Origin: JABDIP01 sp965250245
GTDB lineage: Bacteria > Pseudomonadota > Alphaproteobacteria > DSM-16000 > Inquilinaceae
Reading direction: 5' to 3'
Assembly: GCA_965250245.1 (NCBI GenBank)
Contig: OZ252296.1
Coordinates: 3,472,001 to 3,536,000 of the forward strand
Length of the DNA: 64,000 nt
In this document: positions 35,445 through 45,937 of the stretch, piece by piece
Position numbering within the stretch: the first letter of the stretch is position 1
Layout of the letters: each line of letters begins with the position of its first letter
Notes under the pieces: model-generated
Seen by the model: only the letters and a program-made list of their open reading frames with translations
Told to the model about the DNA's origin: nothing
The model's database searches: none
Position numbers and translations under genes: made by a program

Positions 35445-36396
35445 CGAATCCCGAAAGCCGGTGGATCCGGCCGCGCCCTCCCAGCGCTACCTGTTCGAGA
35501 CCTCGTTCGATGCCGAGGCCCTGGCCGCGCAGGAGGAGCCGGCGGAGCCGACCTTCACCGCCGCCGAATTGGACGCCGCACGGCAGGCGGCGCACGCCGA
35601 GGGCGAGGCGGCCGGGCGCCAGGACGCGGTCAACGGCATCGAGAAGCAGCTCCTGAACGGGCTGGGCCGGCTGGTCGAGCAGATGACCGCGCTGTCGGCC
35701 GATCAGGCGCGCTACCAGGACGGGCTGACCGAGCACAGCGTCGAGCTGGCGCTCAAGGCCCTGCGCAAGATGTTTCCTGCCATCGCACAGCGCGACGGGC
35801 TGATCGAGATCGAATCCGTGCTGGCGGATTGCCTGCGGGAGGCGCGGGCCGAGCCCCGGATCGTCGTCCGCGTCGCCGAGGCCCTGGTGGCGCCGCTGCA
35901 GGAGCGTGTCGACTCGCTGGCGGCGGCCGCCGGTCATGAAGGCACCATCGCCGTCATGGCCGATCCAGAACTGGGCCCGGCCGACTGCCGGGTCGAATGG
36001 GCAGAGGGCGGCGCGGAGCGGGTCGTCCAGGAGTTGTGGCGGGAGTTCGAGGCCGCCACCCACCGGATCTTCCAGAACGGCGCGGAGACAAACGATGGCG
36101 CGCCGGAAGCGGCACCCGCCACCCCGGACGACGCGACCGCTGAGGATCCCGTGCACGACACCGCCGATGCCGCCGAGGAACCGCCCCTGGTCCCCGACAT
36201 GCCGGACGCCGACCAGGACGAACCGGCGCCGGATGCCGGGTTGAACGGCCATGCCAATGGTGCGGCGGCCGATGCCCCGGACATCGGCACCGCACCGACA
36301 GATCATCCGACCGAAGAGGTCGACCCGCAGATCGCGGAGACCGGCACCGCCGATGCGGATGCCGAACCGCCGCACGATTCACCGACCGCCAGCTAG
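35413..36396 (+). CDS. fliH: Flagellar assembly protein FliH
   Basis: A 327-residue negative regulator of the FliI ATPase. Residues 45-215 carry the FliH/YscL pattern: a long helix with AARQAAHAEGEAAGRQDAVN and a domain with ALKALRKMFPAIAQRDGLIE and VRVAEALVAPLQERVDSLA. The last 95 residues are an acidic, Ala/Asp/Pro-rich tail not seen in enteric FliH. The ATG at 35413 overlaps fliG by 32 bases; a TTG at 35434 is an alternative. The partner genes fliI and fliJ are on the other strand at 43944-45745. Confidence 0.85.
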   Translation: MAARTTNLSTSESRKPVDPAAPSQRYLFETSFDAEALAAQEEPAEPTFTAAELDAARQAAHAEGEAAGRQDAVNGIEKQLLNGLGRLVEQMTALSADQARYQDGLTEHSVELALKALRKMFPAIAQRDGLIEIESVLADCLREARAEPRIVVRVAEALVAPLQERVDSLAAAAGHEGTIAVMADPELGPADCRVEWAEGGAERVVQELWREFEAATHRIFQNGAETNDGAPEAAPATPDDATAEDPVHDTADAAEEPPLVPDMPDADQDEPAPDAGLNGHANGAAADAPDIGTAPTDHPTEEVDPQIAETGTADADAEPPHDSPTAS

Positions 36397-36406
36397 GAGC
36401 GCCGCC

Positions 36407-36781
36407 ATGAGCGACACGGAAAATCTCGACCTAGACGAACTCGACGCCGTCGAGCCGGAACCCGAAGCGGGTCTGCCGGCCAGCGAGGAGTCCGCCGCCG
36501 CCGCCACCGCCGCCGCCGAGGATCCGCCCGACGTGGGCAAGGATCTGGAGGCGATCTACGACATCCCGGTCCAGATCTCCGCGGTGCTGGGCAAGGCCAA
36601 CATGCAGGTCAACCAGCTGCTCAAGCTCGGCCGCGGCGCGGTCGTGGAGCTGGACCGCAAGGTCGGCGAGGCCATCGACGTCTACGTCAACAACCGGCTG
36701 GTGGCGCGCGGCGAGGTCGTGGTGGTCGACGACCGGCTCGGCATCACCATGACCGAGATCATCAAGTCGGACCGCAACTAG
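36407..36781 (+). CDS. fliN: Flagellar motor switch protein FliN
   Basis: A 124-residue C-ring protein. After an acidic 45-residue extension comes the SpoA/FliN domain: LEAIYDIPVQISAVLGKANM, LLKLGRGAVVELDRKVGEAI, VYVNNRLVARGEVVVVDDRL and GITMTEII. TAGGAG lies ahead of the ATG at 36407. No fliM is in the window; it is presumably elsewhere on the genome. Confidence 0.94.
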   Translation: MSDTENLDLDELDAVEPEPEAGLPASEESAAAATAAAEDPPDVGKDLEAIYDIPVQISAVLGKANMQVNQLLKLGRGAVVELDRKVGEAIDVYVNNRLVARGEVVVVDDRLGITMTEIIKSDRN

Positions 36782-36813
36782 GCCGGACCGAGGTTGCAAG
36801 AGAGGTAAGTTCA

Positions 36814-38178
<1,365 letters not shown>

Positions 38179-38211
38179 CGCCTCCCCCTCCCGCCAGACC
38201 CCCGCCGCCCG

Positions 38212-40329
38212 ATGGCCGAGAACCCCAGCGCCGCCAGCGAGGCCCTGCCCGCGTCGAACGACCCGCTGCGGCAGTTCGCCGACCTGCTGCGCCGTGGCGA
38301 CATCGCGCTGGCGCTCGGCATCGTCGCGATCCTGGTGGTGCTGATCCTGCCGATGCCGAAATGGCTGCTGGACATCAGCCTGGCCTTCTCGATCACCCTG
38401 TCGGTGCTGGTGCTGATGGTGGTGCTGTTCATCTCGCGGCCCCTGGAATTCAGCGCCTTTCCCACGGTGCTGCTGATCGCCACCATCCTCCGCCTGTCGC
38501 TGAACCTGGCCTCGACCCGCCTGATTCTGGCCCATGGCCATGAAGGCCCCGATGCCGCCGGCCGGGTGATCGAGGCCTTCGGCAATTTCGTGATGGGCGG
38601 CAATTTTGTCATCGGGATCATCGTCTTCGGCATCCTGGTGATCGTGAACTTCGTGGTGATCACCAAGGGCTCCGGCCGCATCGCCGAGGTCTCGGCGCGC
38701 TTCAGCCTGGACGCCATGCCGGGCAAGCAGATGGCGATCGACGCCGACCTTTCCGCCGGGCTGATCGACGAGAGCGAGGCGCGCACCCGGCGCAAGGATC
38801 TGGAGGACGAGAGCAATTTCTACGGCGCCATGGACGGTGCCGCGAAGTTCGTCCGCGGCGACGCCATCGCCGGCCTGCTGATCACCTTCATCAACGTCAT
38901 CGGCGGCATCATCATCGGCACCGCCCAGCAGAACCTGAGCTTCGGCGAGGCGGCGGAGACCTACACGCTGCTGACGGTCGGCGACGGGCTGGTGACGCAG
39001 ATTCCGGCGATCGTGGTCTCGGTCGGGGCCGGCATGCTGGTCTCCAAGGCCGGTGCGACCGTGTCGGCGGACAAGGCGGTGTTCGGCCAACTGGGCGGCT
39101 ATCCCAAGGCGCTGGCGCTCTCCTCCGTGCTGATGATCTGCCTGTCGCTGCTGCCGGGCATCCCGATGATCCCCTTCCTGTCGCTGGCGGCGGCGACCGG
39201 CGGCATGGCCTGGCATCTGAGCCGCTCGCGGGCTCAGGCGGCCGAGGCGGAGGTGGCGCGGGAGGCGGAAGAGGCCGCCGCCGCGCCGGTCGCCGAAGAG
39301 CCGATCTCGAACTCGCTGCAGATCGACCAGATCCGCCTGGAGCTCGGCTATGGCCTGCTGTCGCTGATCAACAACGAATCCGGGCAGAAGCTGACCGACC
39401 AGATCAAGGGGCTGCGCCGCCAGCTCGCCGCCGATATGGGCTTCGTCATGCCCTCGGTGCGCATCCAGGACAATCTGCAGCTGGCCGCCAACGCCTATGT
39501 CATCCGGGTCAAGGAGATCGAGGCCGGCAGCGGCGACGTGCGGCCCGGCCTGCTGCTGGTCATGGACCCGCGCGGCGAGGCGATCACCCTGCCCGGCGAG
39601 GCCACCACCGAACCGACCTTCGGCCTGCCGGCCATGTGGATCGACGCCGCCAACCGCGACGAGGCGATGTTCAAGGGCTACACGGTGGTCGACGCGCAGA
39701 CCGTCCTGACCACCCATCTGACCGAGGTGATCAAGGACCAGATGCCGGACCTGCTGTCCTTCGCCGAGACCCAGAAGCTGCTGGACGAGCAGGACGAGGC
39801 CCAGCAGAAGCTGATCGCCGACGTCATCCCCAACCAGATCACCGTCGGCGGCCTGCAACGCGTGCTGCAGAACCTGCTGTCCGAGCGGGTCTCGATCCGC
39901 GACCTGCCGGCGATCCTGGAAGGCGTCGCCGAGGCCTGCGGCTACACCCGCAACATGACCGCCATCACCGAGCATGTGCGGGCCCGGCTGGCGCGGCAGA
40001 TCAGCGCCGAGAACACCAATGAGGGCGGCATCATCCCGTTGATCACCCTGTCGCCGGACTGGGAGCAGGCCTTCGCCGAGGCCATCGTCGGCGACGGCGA
40101 CGAGCGACAGCTGGCGATGGCGCCGTCCCGGCTGCAGGACTTCATCAACGCGGTGCGCCAGACCTTCGAGCGCCAGGCCATGCTGGGCGAGAGCCCGGTG
40201 CTGATGACCAGCCCCGGCATCCGGCCCTATGTGCGCTCGATCGTCGAGCGGTTCCGACCGACCACCGCCGTCATGTCGCAGAACGAGGTCCACGCCAAGG
40301 CGCGGATCAAGACCCTGGGGCAGCTCTGA
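38212..40329 (+). CDS. flhA: Flagellar export apparatus protein FlhA
   Basis: A 705-residue inner-membrane export gate. The N-terminal half has about eight membrane helices and the FHIPEP signature region, with FPTVLLIATILRLSLNLAST and GNFVMGGNFVIGIIVFGILV. The cytoplasmic half binds export substrates and chaperones, with LELGYGLLSLINNESGQKL and RVLQNLLSERVSIRDLPAIL. It lies between flbD and flhF, the usual alphaproteobacterial order. Confidence 0.95.
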   Translation: MAENPSAASEALPASNDPLRQFADLLRRGDIALALGIVAILVVLILPMPKWLLDISLAFSITLSVLVLMVVLFISRPLEFSAFPTVLLIATILRLSLNLASTRLILAHGHEGPDAAGRVIEAFGNFVMGGNFVIGIIVFGILVIVNFVVITKGSGRIAEVSARFSLDAMPGKQMAIDADLSAGLIDESEARTRRKDLEDESNFYGAMDGAAKFVRGDAIAGLLITFINVIGGIIIGTAQQNLSFGEAAETYTLLTVGDGLVTQIPAIVVSVGAGMLVSKAGATVSADKAVFGQLGGYPKALALSSVLMICLSLLPGIPMIPFLSLAAATGGMAWHLSRSRAQAAEAEVAREAEEAAAAPVAEEPISNSLQIDQIRLELGYGLLSLINNESGQKLTDQIKGLRRQLAADMGFVMPSVRIQDNLQLAANAYVIRVKEIEAGSGDVRPGLLLVMDPRGEAITLPGEATTEPTFGLPAMWIDAANRDEAMFKGYTVVDAQTVLTTHLTEVIKDQMPDLLSFAETQKLLDEQDEAQQKLIADVIPNQITVGGLQRVLQNLLSERVSIRDLPAILEGVAEACGYTRNMTAITEHVRARLARQISAENTNEGGIIPLITLSPDWEQAFAEAIVGDGDERQLAMAPSRLQDFINAVRQTFERQAMLGESPVLMTSPGIRPYVRSIVERFRPTTAVMSQNEVHAKARIKTLGQL

Positions 40330-40352
40330 ATGTGTTCGCGAGAGGCTGAACC

Positions 40353-41300
40353 GTGCGCCTGAAGACCTTCACCGCCCCGACGGCGACCAAGGCCATGGCT
40401 GAGATCCGCGCCGTGCTGGGCGACGATGCGATCATCGTGGCGACCCGCGAAGAGGCCGGCTCCGTCCGCGTGACCGCCGCGCTGGACAGCGCCGACATCG
40501 CCCCGGAACCGGCCGGGACGGCGGCGTCGGGAGAGGCGATCTTCGAAGCGCTGCGCCGTCATGGCGTGCCGGCCACGCTGGGCGACGTGCTGATCGAGCG
40601 CGCCGAGGAGGCGGAGACCGGCGATCCGGAGACCAGGCTGGCAGGCGCGTTGGGGCGAACCTTCCGCTTTTCACCGATGGAGCATACCGGCCGGCCGCGG
40701 GCCCGCATGCTGGTGGGACCGCCCGGCGCCGGCAAGACCCAGACGATCGCCAAGCTGGCGGCCGAGGCGCTCACTGCCGGGCTGCGCGTCGCCCTGTTCA
40801 CCACCGATTCCGAGCGCGCCGGCGGCGATGCCCGGCTGGCCGGGCTGGCCAAGGCGATGGGGCTGTCGGCGATGACGGTGGACGATCCGGACACCCTGGC
40901 GGCCGGGCTGATCGGCGTGGAGGGCTTCGATCTGGTGCTGATCGACAGCGTCGGCGCCAACCACCTCGACGTGGGCGAGATGGAGGTGATGGGGCGCTAT
41001 CGGATGTGCGGAGAGATCGAGCCGGTGCTGGTGCTGCCGGCCGGCATCGACCCGATGGAGGCGGCCGACATGGCGCGGATCTTCGGCCAGTTCGGGGTCA
41101 AGCGCCTGATCTCGACCCGCCACGACATGACCCGCCGCCTGGGCAGCGCCCTGGCCGCCGCCCAGGCCGCCGGCATGGCCTTCGCCGCCTTCAGCAGCAC
41201 CGCGCGGATCAAGGACGGGCTGACCCCCGCCAGCCCCCAGGGCCTGGCCCGGAGCATCCTGAAGCGCGGCGTTCCCCAATTCCCCGAGAGCGGAGCCTGA
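40353..41300 (+). CDS. flhF: Flagellar SRP-family GTPase FlhF
   Basis: A 315-residue SRP-type GTPase controlling flagellar position or number. The N-terminal B domain begins MRLKTFTAPTATKAMAEIRA (start GTG 40353). The P-loop GPPGAGKT is at 122-129, followed by LFTTDSERAGGDARLAGLAK and VLIDSVGANHLDVGEM. It is followed four bases later by flhG, its usual partner. It is shorter than some FlhF proteins, with a reduced N-terminal region. Confidence 0.87.
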   Translation: MRLKTFTAPTATKAMAEIRAVLGDDAIIVATREEAGSVRVTAALDSADIAPEPAGTAASGEAIFEALRRHGVPATLGDVLIERAEEAETGDPETRLAGALGRTFRFSPMEHTGRPRARMLVGPPGAGKTQTIAKLAAEALTAGLRVALFTTDSERAGGDARLAGLAKAMGLSAMTVDDPDTLAAGLIGVEGFDLVLIDSVGANHLDVGEMEVMGRYRMCGEIEPVLVLPAGIDPMEAADMARIFGQFGVKRLISTRHDMTRRLGSALAAAQAAGMAFAAFSSTARIKDGLTPASPQGLARSILKRGVPQFPESGA

Positions 41301-41303
41301 CCG

Positions 41304-42080
41304 ATGTCGCCGCAATCCTCATCAAACACCGGCGCGCGAAACCGGCTGATCGCCGTTGCCAGCGGCAAGGGCGGCGTCGGCAAGACCTGGTTCGCCATCA
41401 CCCTGGCCCACGCGCTGGCGCAGCAGGGCCGCCGGGTGCTGCTGTTCGACGGCGATCTCGGCCTCGCCAATGTGGACATCCAGCTCGGGCTGATGCCCAA
41501 GCGCGACCTGGGCTCGGTCCTGGACGGCGAGATCAGCCTGGGCGGCGCCCTGATGAAGTATGAGGATGGCGGTTTCGACATCCTGGCCGGGCGATCGGGC
41601 ACCGGCAACCTGGCCGGTCTGTCCGCGCCGCGCCTGGCGGCCCTGGTGATCGATCTGGAGAAGCTGGCCGCAGACTATGACCACGTGATCATGGATCTGG
41701 GCGCCGGGTTGGAGCGCACGATCCGTCTTCTGGCCACCCGGGCCGGCATGATCCTGGTGCTGACCAACGAGGAGCCCACGGCGCTGACCGACGCCTACGC
41801 CTTCATGAAGGTCATGCGCAACGAGCATCCGGACGCCGATATCCGCATCGTGGTCAACGCCGCGGAGAACCCTCAGAACGGCGAGAAGACCTATGAGACG
41901 CTGGCCAAGGCCAGCCGCAGCTTCCTGGCCCACAGCCCGCCGCTGGCCGGGATCATCCGCGACGACCGAAACGTGCCCGCCGCGGTGCGGGCGCAGACAT
42001 CGCTGCTGGTGCGCTCTCCCCATTCCGACGCCGCAGCGGATGTCGAGGGGATCGCCAAGCGGCTGGCGGCGGCATCATGA
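41304..42080 (+). CDS. flhG: MinD-like ATPase FlhG (FleN/YlxH)
   Basis: A 258-residue deviant-Walker P-loop ATPase that counters FlhF and sets flagellar number. SGKGGVGKT lies at residues 20-28, FDGDLGLANVDIQLGL follows, and VIMDLGAGLERTIRLL is the Walker B-like region. The stop overlaps the next gene's ATG (ATGA). The N-terminal activation helix known in some FlhG proteins is not obvious. Confidence 0.88.
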   Translation: MSPQSSSNTGARNRLIAVASGKGGVGKTWFAITLAHALAQQGRRVLLFDGDLGLANVDIQLGLMPKRDLGSVLDGEISLGGALMKYEDGGFDILAGRSGTGNLAGLSAPRLAALVIDLEKLAADYDHVIMDLGAGLERTIRLLATRAGMILVLTNEEPTALTDAYAFMKVMRNEHPDADIRIVVNAAENPQNGEKTYETLAKASRSFLAHSPPLAGIIRDDRNVPAAVRAQTSLLVRSPHSDAAADVEGIAKRLAAAS

Positions 42081-43768
42081 ACACGCCCCTGGTCCCGCCG
42101 GCCGGGGCGCCCGCCGCAACGGCGGCCGGAGCCGCCGGGCTGGTGTCGATCGCCAGCGAGATCGTCCGATTGCCGCAGGAACTGGCCGCGCGGCTGCTGC
42201 AGGCGCCCCGAACCGTGTTCCTGACCGGGACGGTCACCGGGCAAAGCAAGGACGGCGCCCTGCTCGTCCGCAGCCAGTTCGGCGAGATCGCGGTCAAGGC
42301 CGGCACGACGGTGCCGGCGGACCGCCAGGTAAGCCTGCAGATCCCGCCGCTGTCCGGCAGGGCGGCCGATCTGGCGCCGCCGCAGCTCGCGCGCAACCCG
42401 ATCCCGGCCAGCCTGCTGTTGACCCGCCCCGCGGCCGCGACACCGCCCGGGACGGCCCAACCGATCGGCACGCCGGCATCGTCGCCCATCACCGGCCAAC
42501 CTGCCGCCCCGTCTGCCGGTGCTCCCTCCACGACGCCGGGCACCATCCCGTCCGGTCCGCAGCCCGCGCCATCTCCTGCTGCCGCCCCGCAAGGGCCGGC
42601 GGCCGTGCAGCCGGGCGCAGTCTCCGCGTCGCCGGCCGGGGCGCCTGCACCGCAAGGCAGCGCAACACCCAGCCCGGTCACACCATTAGGCGGCGGCGCA
42701 GGCCCAGCCCAAACCGCGTCCACCGCATCCCCCGCGCCACAAGCACCGGCGACGGCAGCACCGGCGACAACGGCACCGGCTTCGGCGACGACCCAGGGAC
42801 AGCCGCCGCCTGCGACGCCGCTGCTCGGGCGTCCGGCACTTCCGGGCCAGGTCGTGACCCAGACGGGCACGGGCGCCGGCCCCGGCATTGCGGCGACGCC
42901 GACCGCCGCCAACCCGGCCGCTCCGTCGGCGATCACCCCACAGCCCGGCCCGGCACCCACGCCGCCAGGCGGCGCACCCGCCCCGGTTTCTTCCGCATCG
43001 CCCGCCGCGGTTCCGGCCTCACAGGCATCGGCGCGTCCGGGCGAGGCGGTCGTGACGACCAGACCGGCGCCGGTGCTGCCGGCCGCATCGGGCGCCCCTC
43101 CCGATGCCGCCCTCCCGATCGACTCCGCCCGCCGCGTGCCGGTCCTGCGTGAGGCAGTCGCGGCGCTGAGCGCGGCCGACCCGGCGCTGGCGACGCAGTT
43201 CGTCCGGTCCGTCGTACCTCAAGGCAATGCGCAGCTGGCGGCCACGCTGCTGTTCTTCCTGTCGGCCACCAGGGGCGGCGACGTCCGCGGCTGGATGGGC
43301 GACCGGGTTGCCGCCCGATTAGAGGATGCCGGCCGCGCCGACCTGCTCCCCCGCCTGTCGGCCGAGCTGGCCACGCCGACACGCGCGGCACCGGAACCGG
43401 CGGGCGCGGAATGGCGCTCGCAGACGATCCCGCTCTATCAGGATTCCGATATCGGCGGGCTGACTCTGCATGTGCGGCCCGCCGGCGACGAGGCCGGCGC
43501 GGGCGACGGGGGAGAGGATGCCGGCCGCCGGTTCCTCATCGACATGGATCTGAGCCGGATGGGCCCGCTGCAGCTCGACGGGCTGATGCACGACAAGCGC
43601 CTGGACCTGACGGTCCGCAGCCTGGCGGCCTTCCCGGAGTCGATGCGGCAGGACATGCGCACCCTGTTCCGCGACGCCAGCGACGCGGTGGGCCTGCATG
43701 GCGGCCTGACCTTCCAAATCGGCGACCACGATTGGGTCGAGGTTGCGGCGGGGCGGACCGGGAGGTAA
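42077..43768 (+). CDS. FliK-like Pro/Ala-rich flagellar protein
   Basis: A 563-residue protein, translationally coupled to flhG by an ATGA overlap. Residues 1-100 contain an ordered segment with LLQAPRTVFLTGTVTGQSKD; residues 105-340 are a Pro/Ala/Thr/Gly-rich stretch, probably disordered; residues 350-560 are ordered again, with FLIDMDLSRMGPLQLDGLMH and ESMRQDMRTLFRDASDAVGL, resembling the Flg_hook end of FliK. The true fliK is at 27805, so this is a second FliK-like protein of unknown role. It could be a second ruler or an unrelated secreted protein. Confidence 0.6.
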   Translation: MNTPLVPPAGAPAATAAGAAGLVSIASEIVRLPQELAARLLQAPRTVFLTGTVTGQSKDGALLVRSQFGEIAVKAGTTVPADRQVSLQIPPLSGRAADLAPPQLARNPIPASLLLTRPAAATPPGTAQPIGTPASSPITGQPAAPSAGAPSTTPGTIPSGPQPAPSPAAAPQGPAAVQPGAVSASPAGAPAPQGSATPSPVTPLGGGAGPAQTASTASPAPQAPATAAPATTAPASATTQGQPPPATPLLGRPALPGQVVTQTGTGAGPGIAATPTAANPAAPSAITPQPGPAPTPPGGAPAPVSSASPAAVPASQASARPGEAVVTTRPAPVLPAASGAPPDAALPIDSARRVPVLREAVAALSAADPALATQFVRSVVPQGNAQLAATLLFFLSATRGGDVRGWMGDRVAARLEDAGRADLLPRLSAELATPTRAAPEPAGAEWRSQTIPLYQDSDIGGLTLHVRPAGDEAGAGDGGEDAGRRFLIDMDLSRMGPLQLDGLMHDKRLDLTVRSLAAFPESMRQDMRTLFRDASDAVGLHGGLTFQIGDHDWVEVAAGRTGR

Positions 43769-43805
43769 GGCGGCATACGTCCCGCCTTCTTCATCACAAC
43801 ACCAG

Positions 43806-43898
43806 TTGTCATTCCCGCGAAGGCGGGAATCCAGGCGTTACGACTGTACCGACGGCTCGATTGTGGCCGCTGGATTCCCGCCTTCGCGGGATTGACAA
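43806..43898. repeat. Composite palindromic REP-type element
   Basis: Two 29-base arms (43806-43834 and 43870-43898), complementary at 28 of 29 positions. Each contains its own hairpin ATTCCCGCGAAGGCGGGAAT. It fills the gap between two converging genes and probably ends transcription from both sides. It is a type of dispersed repeat common in proteobacterial genomes. Confidence 0.8.
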
Positions 43899-43943
43899 TG
43901 GTTGGAATTGGCTATGTACGGCCACCAGTCCGGCGGCCGCGAC

Positions 43944-44375
43944 CTACCCCTCCGACTCGCCGCTTGCCCGGCGCTGGTGGCCGGTGACGGCGATCTCGTC
44001 CAGGATGGCGGTCTCGCGGCGGTGGCGGCGAAGCTGGGCGTTTCGGTCCCGGTCCGACTGGGCGATCTCGTACTTCTTCAGGTCGCGATACGACTCCGCG
44101 ATCTCCTTGCTGGCCGCCGCGATCTGGCGCTCGACCTGCTCGCGGGACTCGGTCAGGTGCTCGCGGCGCATCTGCACCGCCTTCATGTAATTGGCGAAAT
44201 CGGTGCCCGACGCGGCACCATGGCCGACCACGGCGCGCTCCCGGTCGACCTCTTCGTCCAGGCGGCGCAGCTCCAGGCTCAGCCGTTCGGCGAGCGATTC
44301 AAGGTCGGCAAGCGCCCGACGCTTCTCGTCGAGCTGCCACCGGTGCACCCGGATGACGCTGTGGAGGGAACTCAT
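43944..44375 (-). CDS. fliJ: Flagellar export protein FliJ
   Basis: A 143-residue, almost wholly helical coiled-coil protein: VIRVHRWQLDEKRRALADLE, LAERLSLELRRLDEEVDRER and YRDLKKYEIAQSDRDRNAQL. FliJ is the stalk of the FliI ATPase ring and couples it to FlhA. The ATG overlaps the fliI stop (ATGA) with AAGGAA upstream. Confidence 0.86.
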   Translation of the reverse strand: MSSLHSVIRVHRWQLDEKRRALADLESLAERLSLELRRLDEEVDRERAVVGHGAASGTDFANYMKAVQMRREHLTESREQVERQIAAASKEIAESYRDLKKYEIAQSDRDRNAQLRRHRRETAILDEIAVTGHQRRASGESEG

Positions 44376-45745
44376 GCGGCATTTCCTTCTTGTGATACCT
44401 CGGTTTCGACGGATTCAGGGGCCGTCTTTCCAATTATCGCCGCCAGCCGGGCGTAGCACTCGGCAAGGTCGGTCCGTTCGCTCTTGTCCTGGGCGAGAAA
44501 GGCTTCCAGAGCGGGGTAGAGGCGGATCGCCTCGTCCACCGCCGGGTCGGAACCCTTGCGGTAGGCGCCGAGGCGGATCATCTCCGCCATGTCCTCATAG
44601 GTCGACAGGTGGCGGCGCGTCTCGCCGATCACCGCGTTCTCGTCGGCGGTGTTGCAGTCCGGCATGGTGCGCGAGATCGAGCGCAGCACGTTGATCGCCG
44701 GATAGCGGCCGCGCTCGGCGATCTGCCGGTCCAGCACGATATGCCCGTCGACGATGCCCCGCACCGCATCGGCGATCGGCTCGTTATGGTCGTCGCCCTC
44801 CACCAGCACGGTGAACAGGCCGGTGATCGCCCCGTCCCCGGCGCCGGGCCCGGCACGCTCCAGAAGCTTCGGCAGCTCGCTGAAGGCGGTCGGCGGATAG
44901 CCCTTGGAGGTCGGCGGCTCGCCGGCCGACAGCCCGATCTCGCGCTGGGCCATGGCGAATCGGGTGACGCTGTCCATCAGACAGAAGACGTGCTTGCCGT
45001 AATCGCGGAAGCCTTCCGCCACCGACATCATGGTGTAGGCCGCCTGGCGGCGCATCAGCGGTGATTCGTCCGATGTCGCCACGACGACGACGCTGCGCGC
45101 CAGCCCCTCGGGGCCAAGATCGTCGGCGATGAACTCCTGGACCTCGCGGCCGCGCTCGCCGACCAGGCCGATGACGTTCACGTCGGCCTCGGTGTAGCGC
45201 GCGAGCATGGACATCAGCACCGATTTGCCGACGCCGGAACCGGAGAAGATGCCCATGCGCTGGCCGCGGCAGCAGCTGACGAATCCGTTCAGCGCCCGCA
45301 CGCCGACATCGATCTTGTCGCCAACCCGGCCCCGGGTGTGGGCCGAGGGCGGCTGATTGCGCAACGGCACCGGCTTGCCGCCCAGCGGCAGCGGGCCCTT
45401 GCCGTCGATCGGCTCGCCCAAAGCGTTGATAACCCTGCCAAGCCAGCCCCAGCAGGGATGGATGACCGGCTGCGCCTCGGCAACCTCGGCGACACAGCCG
45501 ATGCCGACACCCTCCAGGGAGCCGAACGGCATCAGCAGCGCCCGTTCGCTGCGGAATCCGATCACTTCGCAGGGGACCCGGCGCCGGCCCCGGGCCAGCA
45601 GCACGCAGCGGTCGCCGATCGACAGCCGGCGCTCGATGCCGCTGACTTCCACGAGCAGGCCGAGCACGGCGGTTACGCGTCCGAACAGCCGGTATTCCCT
45701 GACGGCGTCGAACTCGTCGATCAAAGCGGCAAGATTTGCGGGCAA
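44372..45745 (-). CDS. fliI: Flagellum-specific ATP synthase FliI
   Basis: A 457-residue F1-beta-like ATPase that unfolds export substrates. Walker A GSGVGKSVLM lies in a GIFSGSGVGKS context; VIGLVGERGREVQEFI, CLMDSVTRFAMAQREIGLSA and the FliI-type GEPPTSKGYPPTAFSELPKL follow. The start is TTG at 45745. It is divergent from ctrA, and the shared gap holds TTAA motifs, so CtrA may control both directions. Confidence 0.94.
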   Translation of the reverse strand: MPANLAALIDEFDAVREYRLFGRVTAVLGLLVEVSGIERRLSIGDRCVLLARGRRRVPCEVIGFRSERALLMPFGSLEGVGIGCVAEVAEAQPVIHPCWGWLGRVINALGEPIDGKGPLPLGGKPVPLRNQPPSAHTRGRVGDKIDVGVRALNGFVSCCRGQRMGIFSGSGVGKSVLMSMLARYTEADVNVIGLVGERGREVQEFIADDLGPEGLARSVVVVATSDESPLMRRQAAYTMMSVAEGFRDYGKHVFCLMDSVTRFAMAQREIGLSAGEPPTSKGYPPTAFSELPKLLERAGPGAGDGAITGLFTVLVEGDDHNEPIADAVRGIVDGHIVLDRQIAERGRYPAINVLRSISRTMPDCNTADENAVIGETRRHLSTYEDMAEMIRLGAYRKGSDPAVDEAIRLYPALEAFLAQDKSERTDLAECYARLAAIIGKTAPESVETEVSQEGNAA

Positions 45746-45822
45746 GGCGGGGTGTCCAGTCCTGGCATTTTTTTGGAACGCCGTCCTGCGTTCCTGGTTG
45801 CCGCAATCATGCGCTTTTCGGG

Positions 45823-45900
45823 TTAAATCTCGGTAAAACGGCCCCTTAAAGTGTTAATCAATTCACGACTTGTTAACTTTTGACCATTAACCTTTATTAA
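45823..45900. promoter_or_regulatory. Candidate CtrA-binding region between fliI and ctrA
   Basis: A TTAA-N7-TAAA box lies at 45823-45837, followed by five more TTAA motifs at 45846, 45854, 45873, 45887 and 45897. Six TTAA within 78 bases is striking in a genome this GC-rich. Most pairs are not at the exact seven-base spacing. CtrA autoregulation is known in Caulobacter. Confidence 0.5.
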
Positions 45901-45937
45901 TAGAGTAGGTAATTCTGACTGCAGCGGAGACAGGGCC

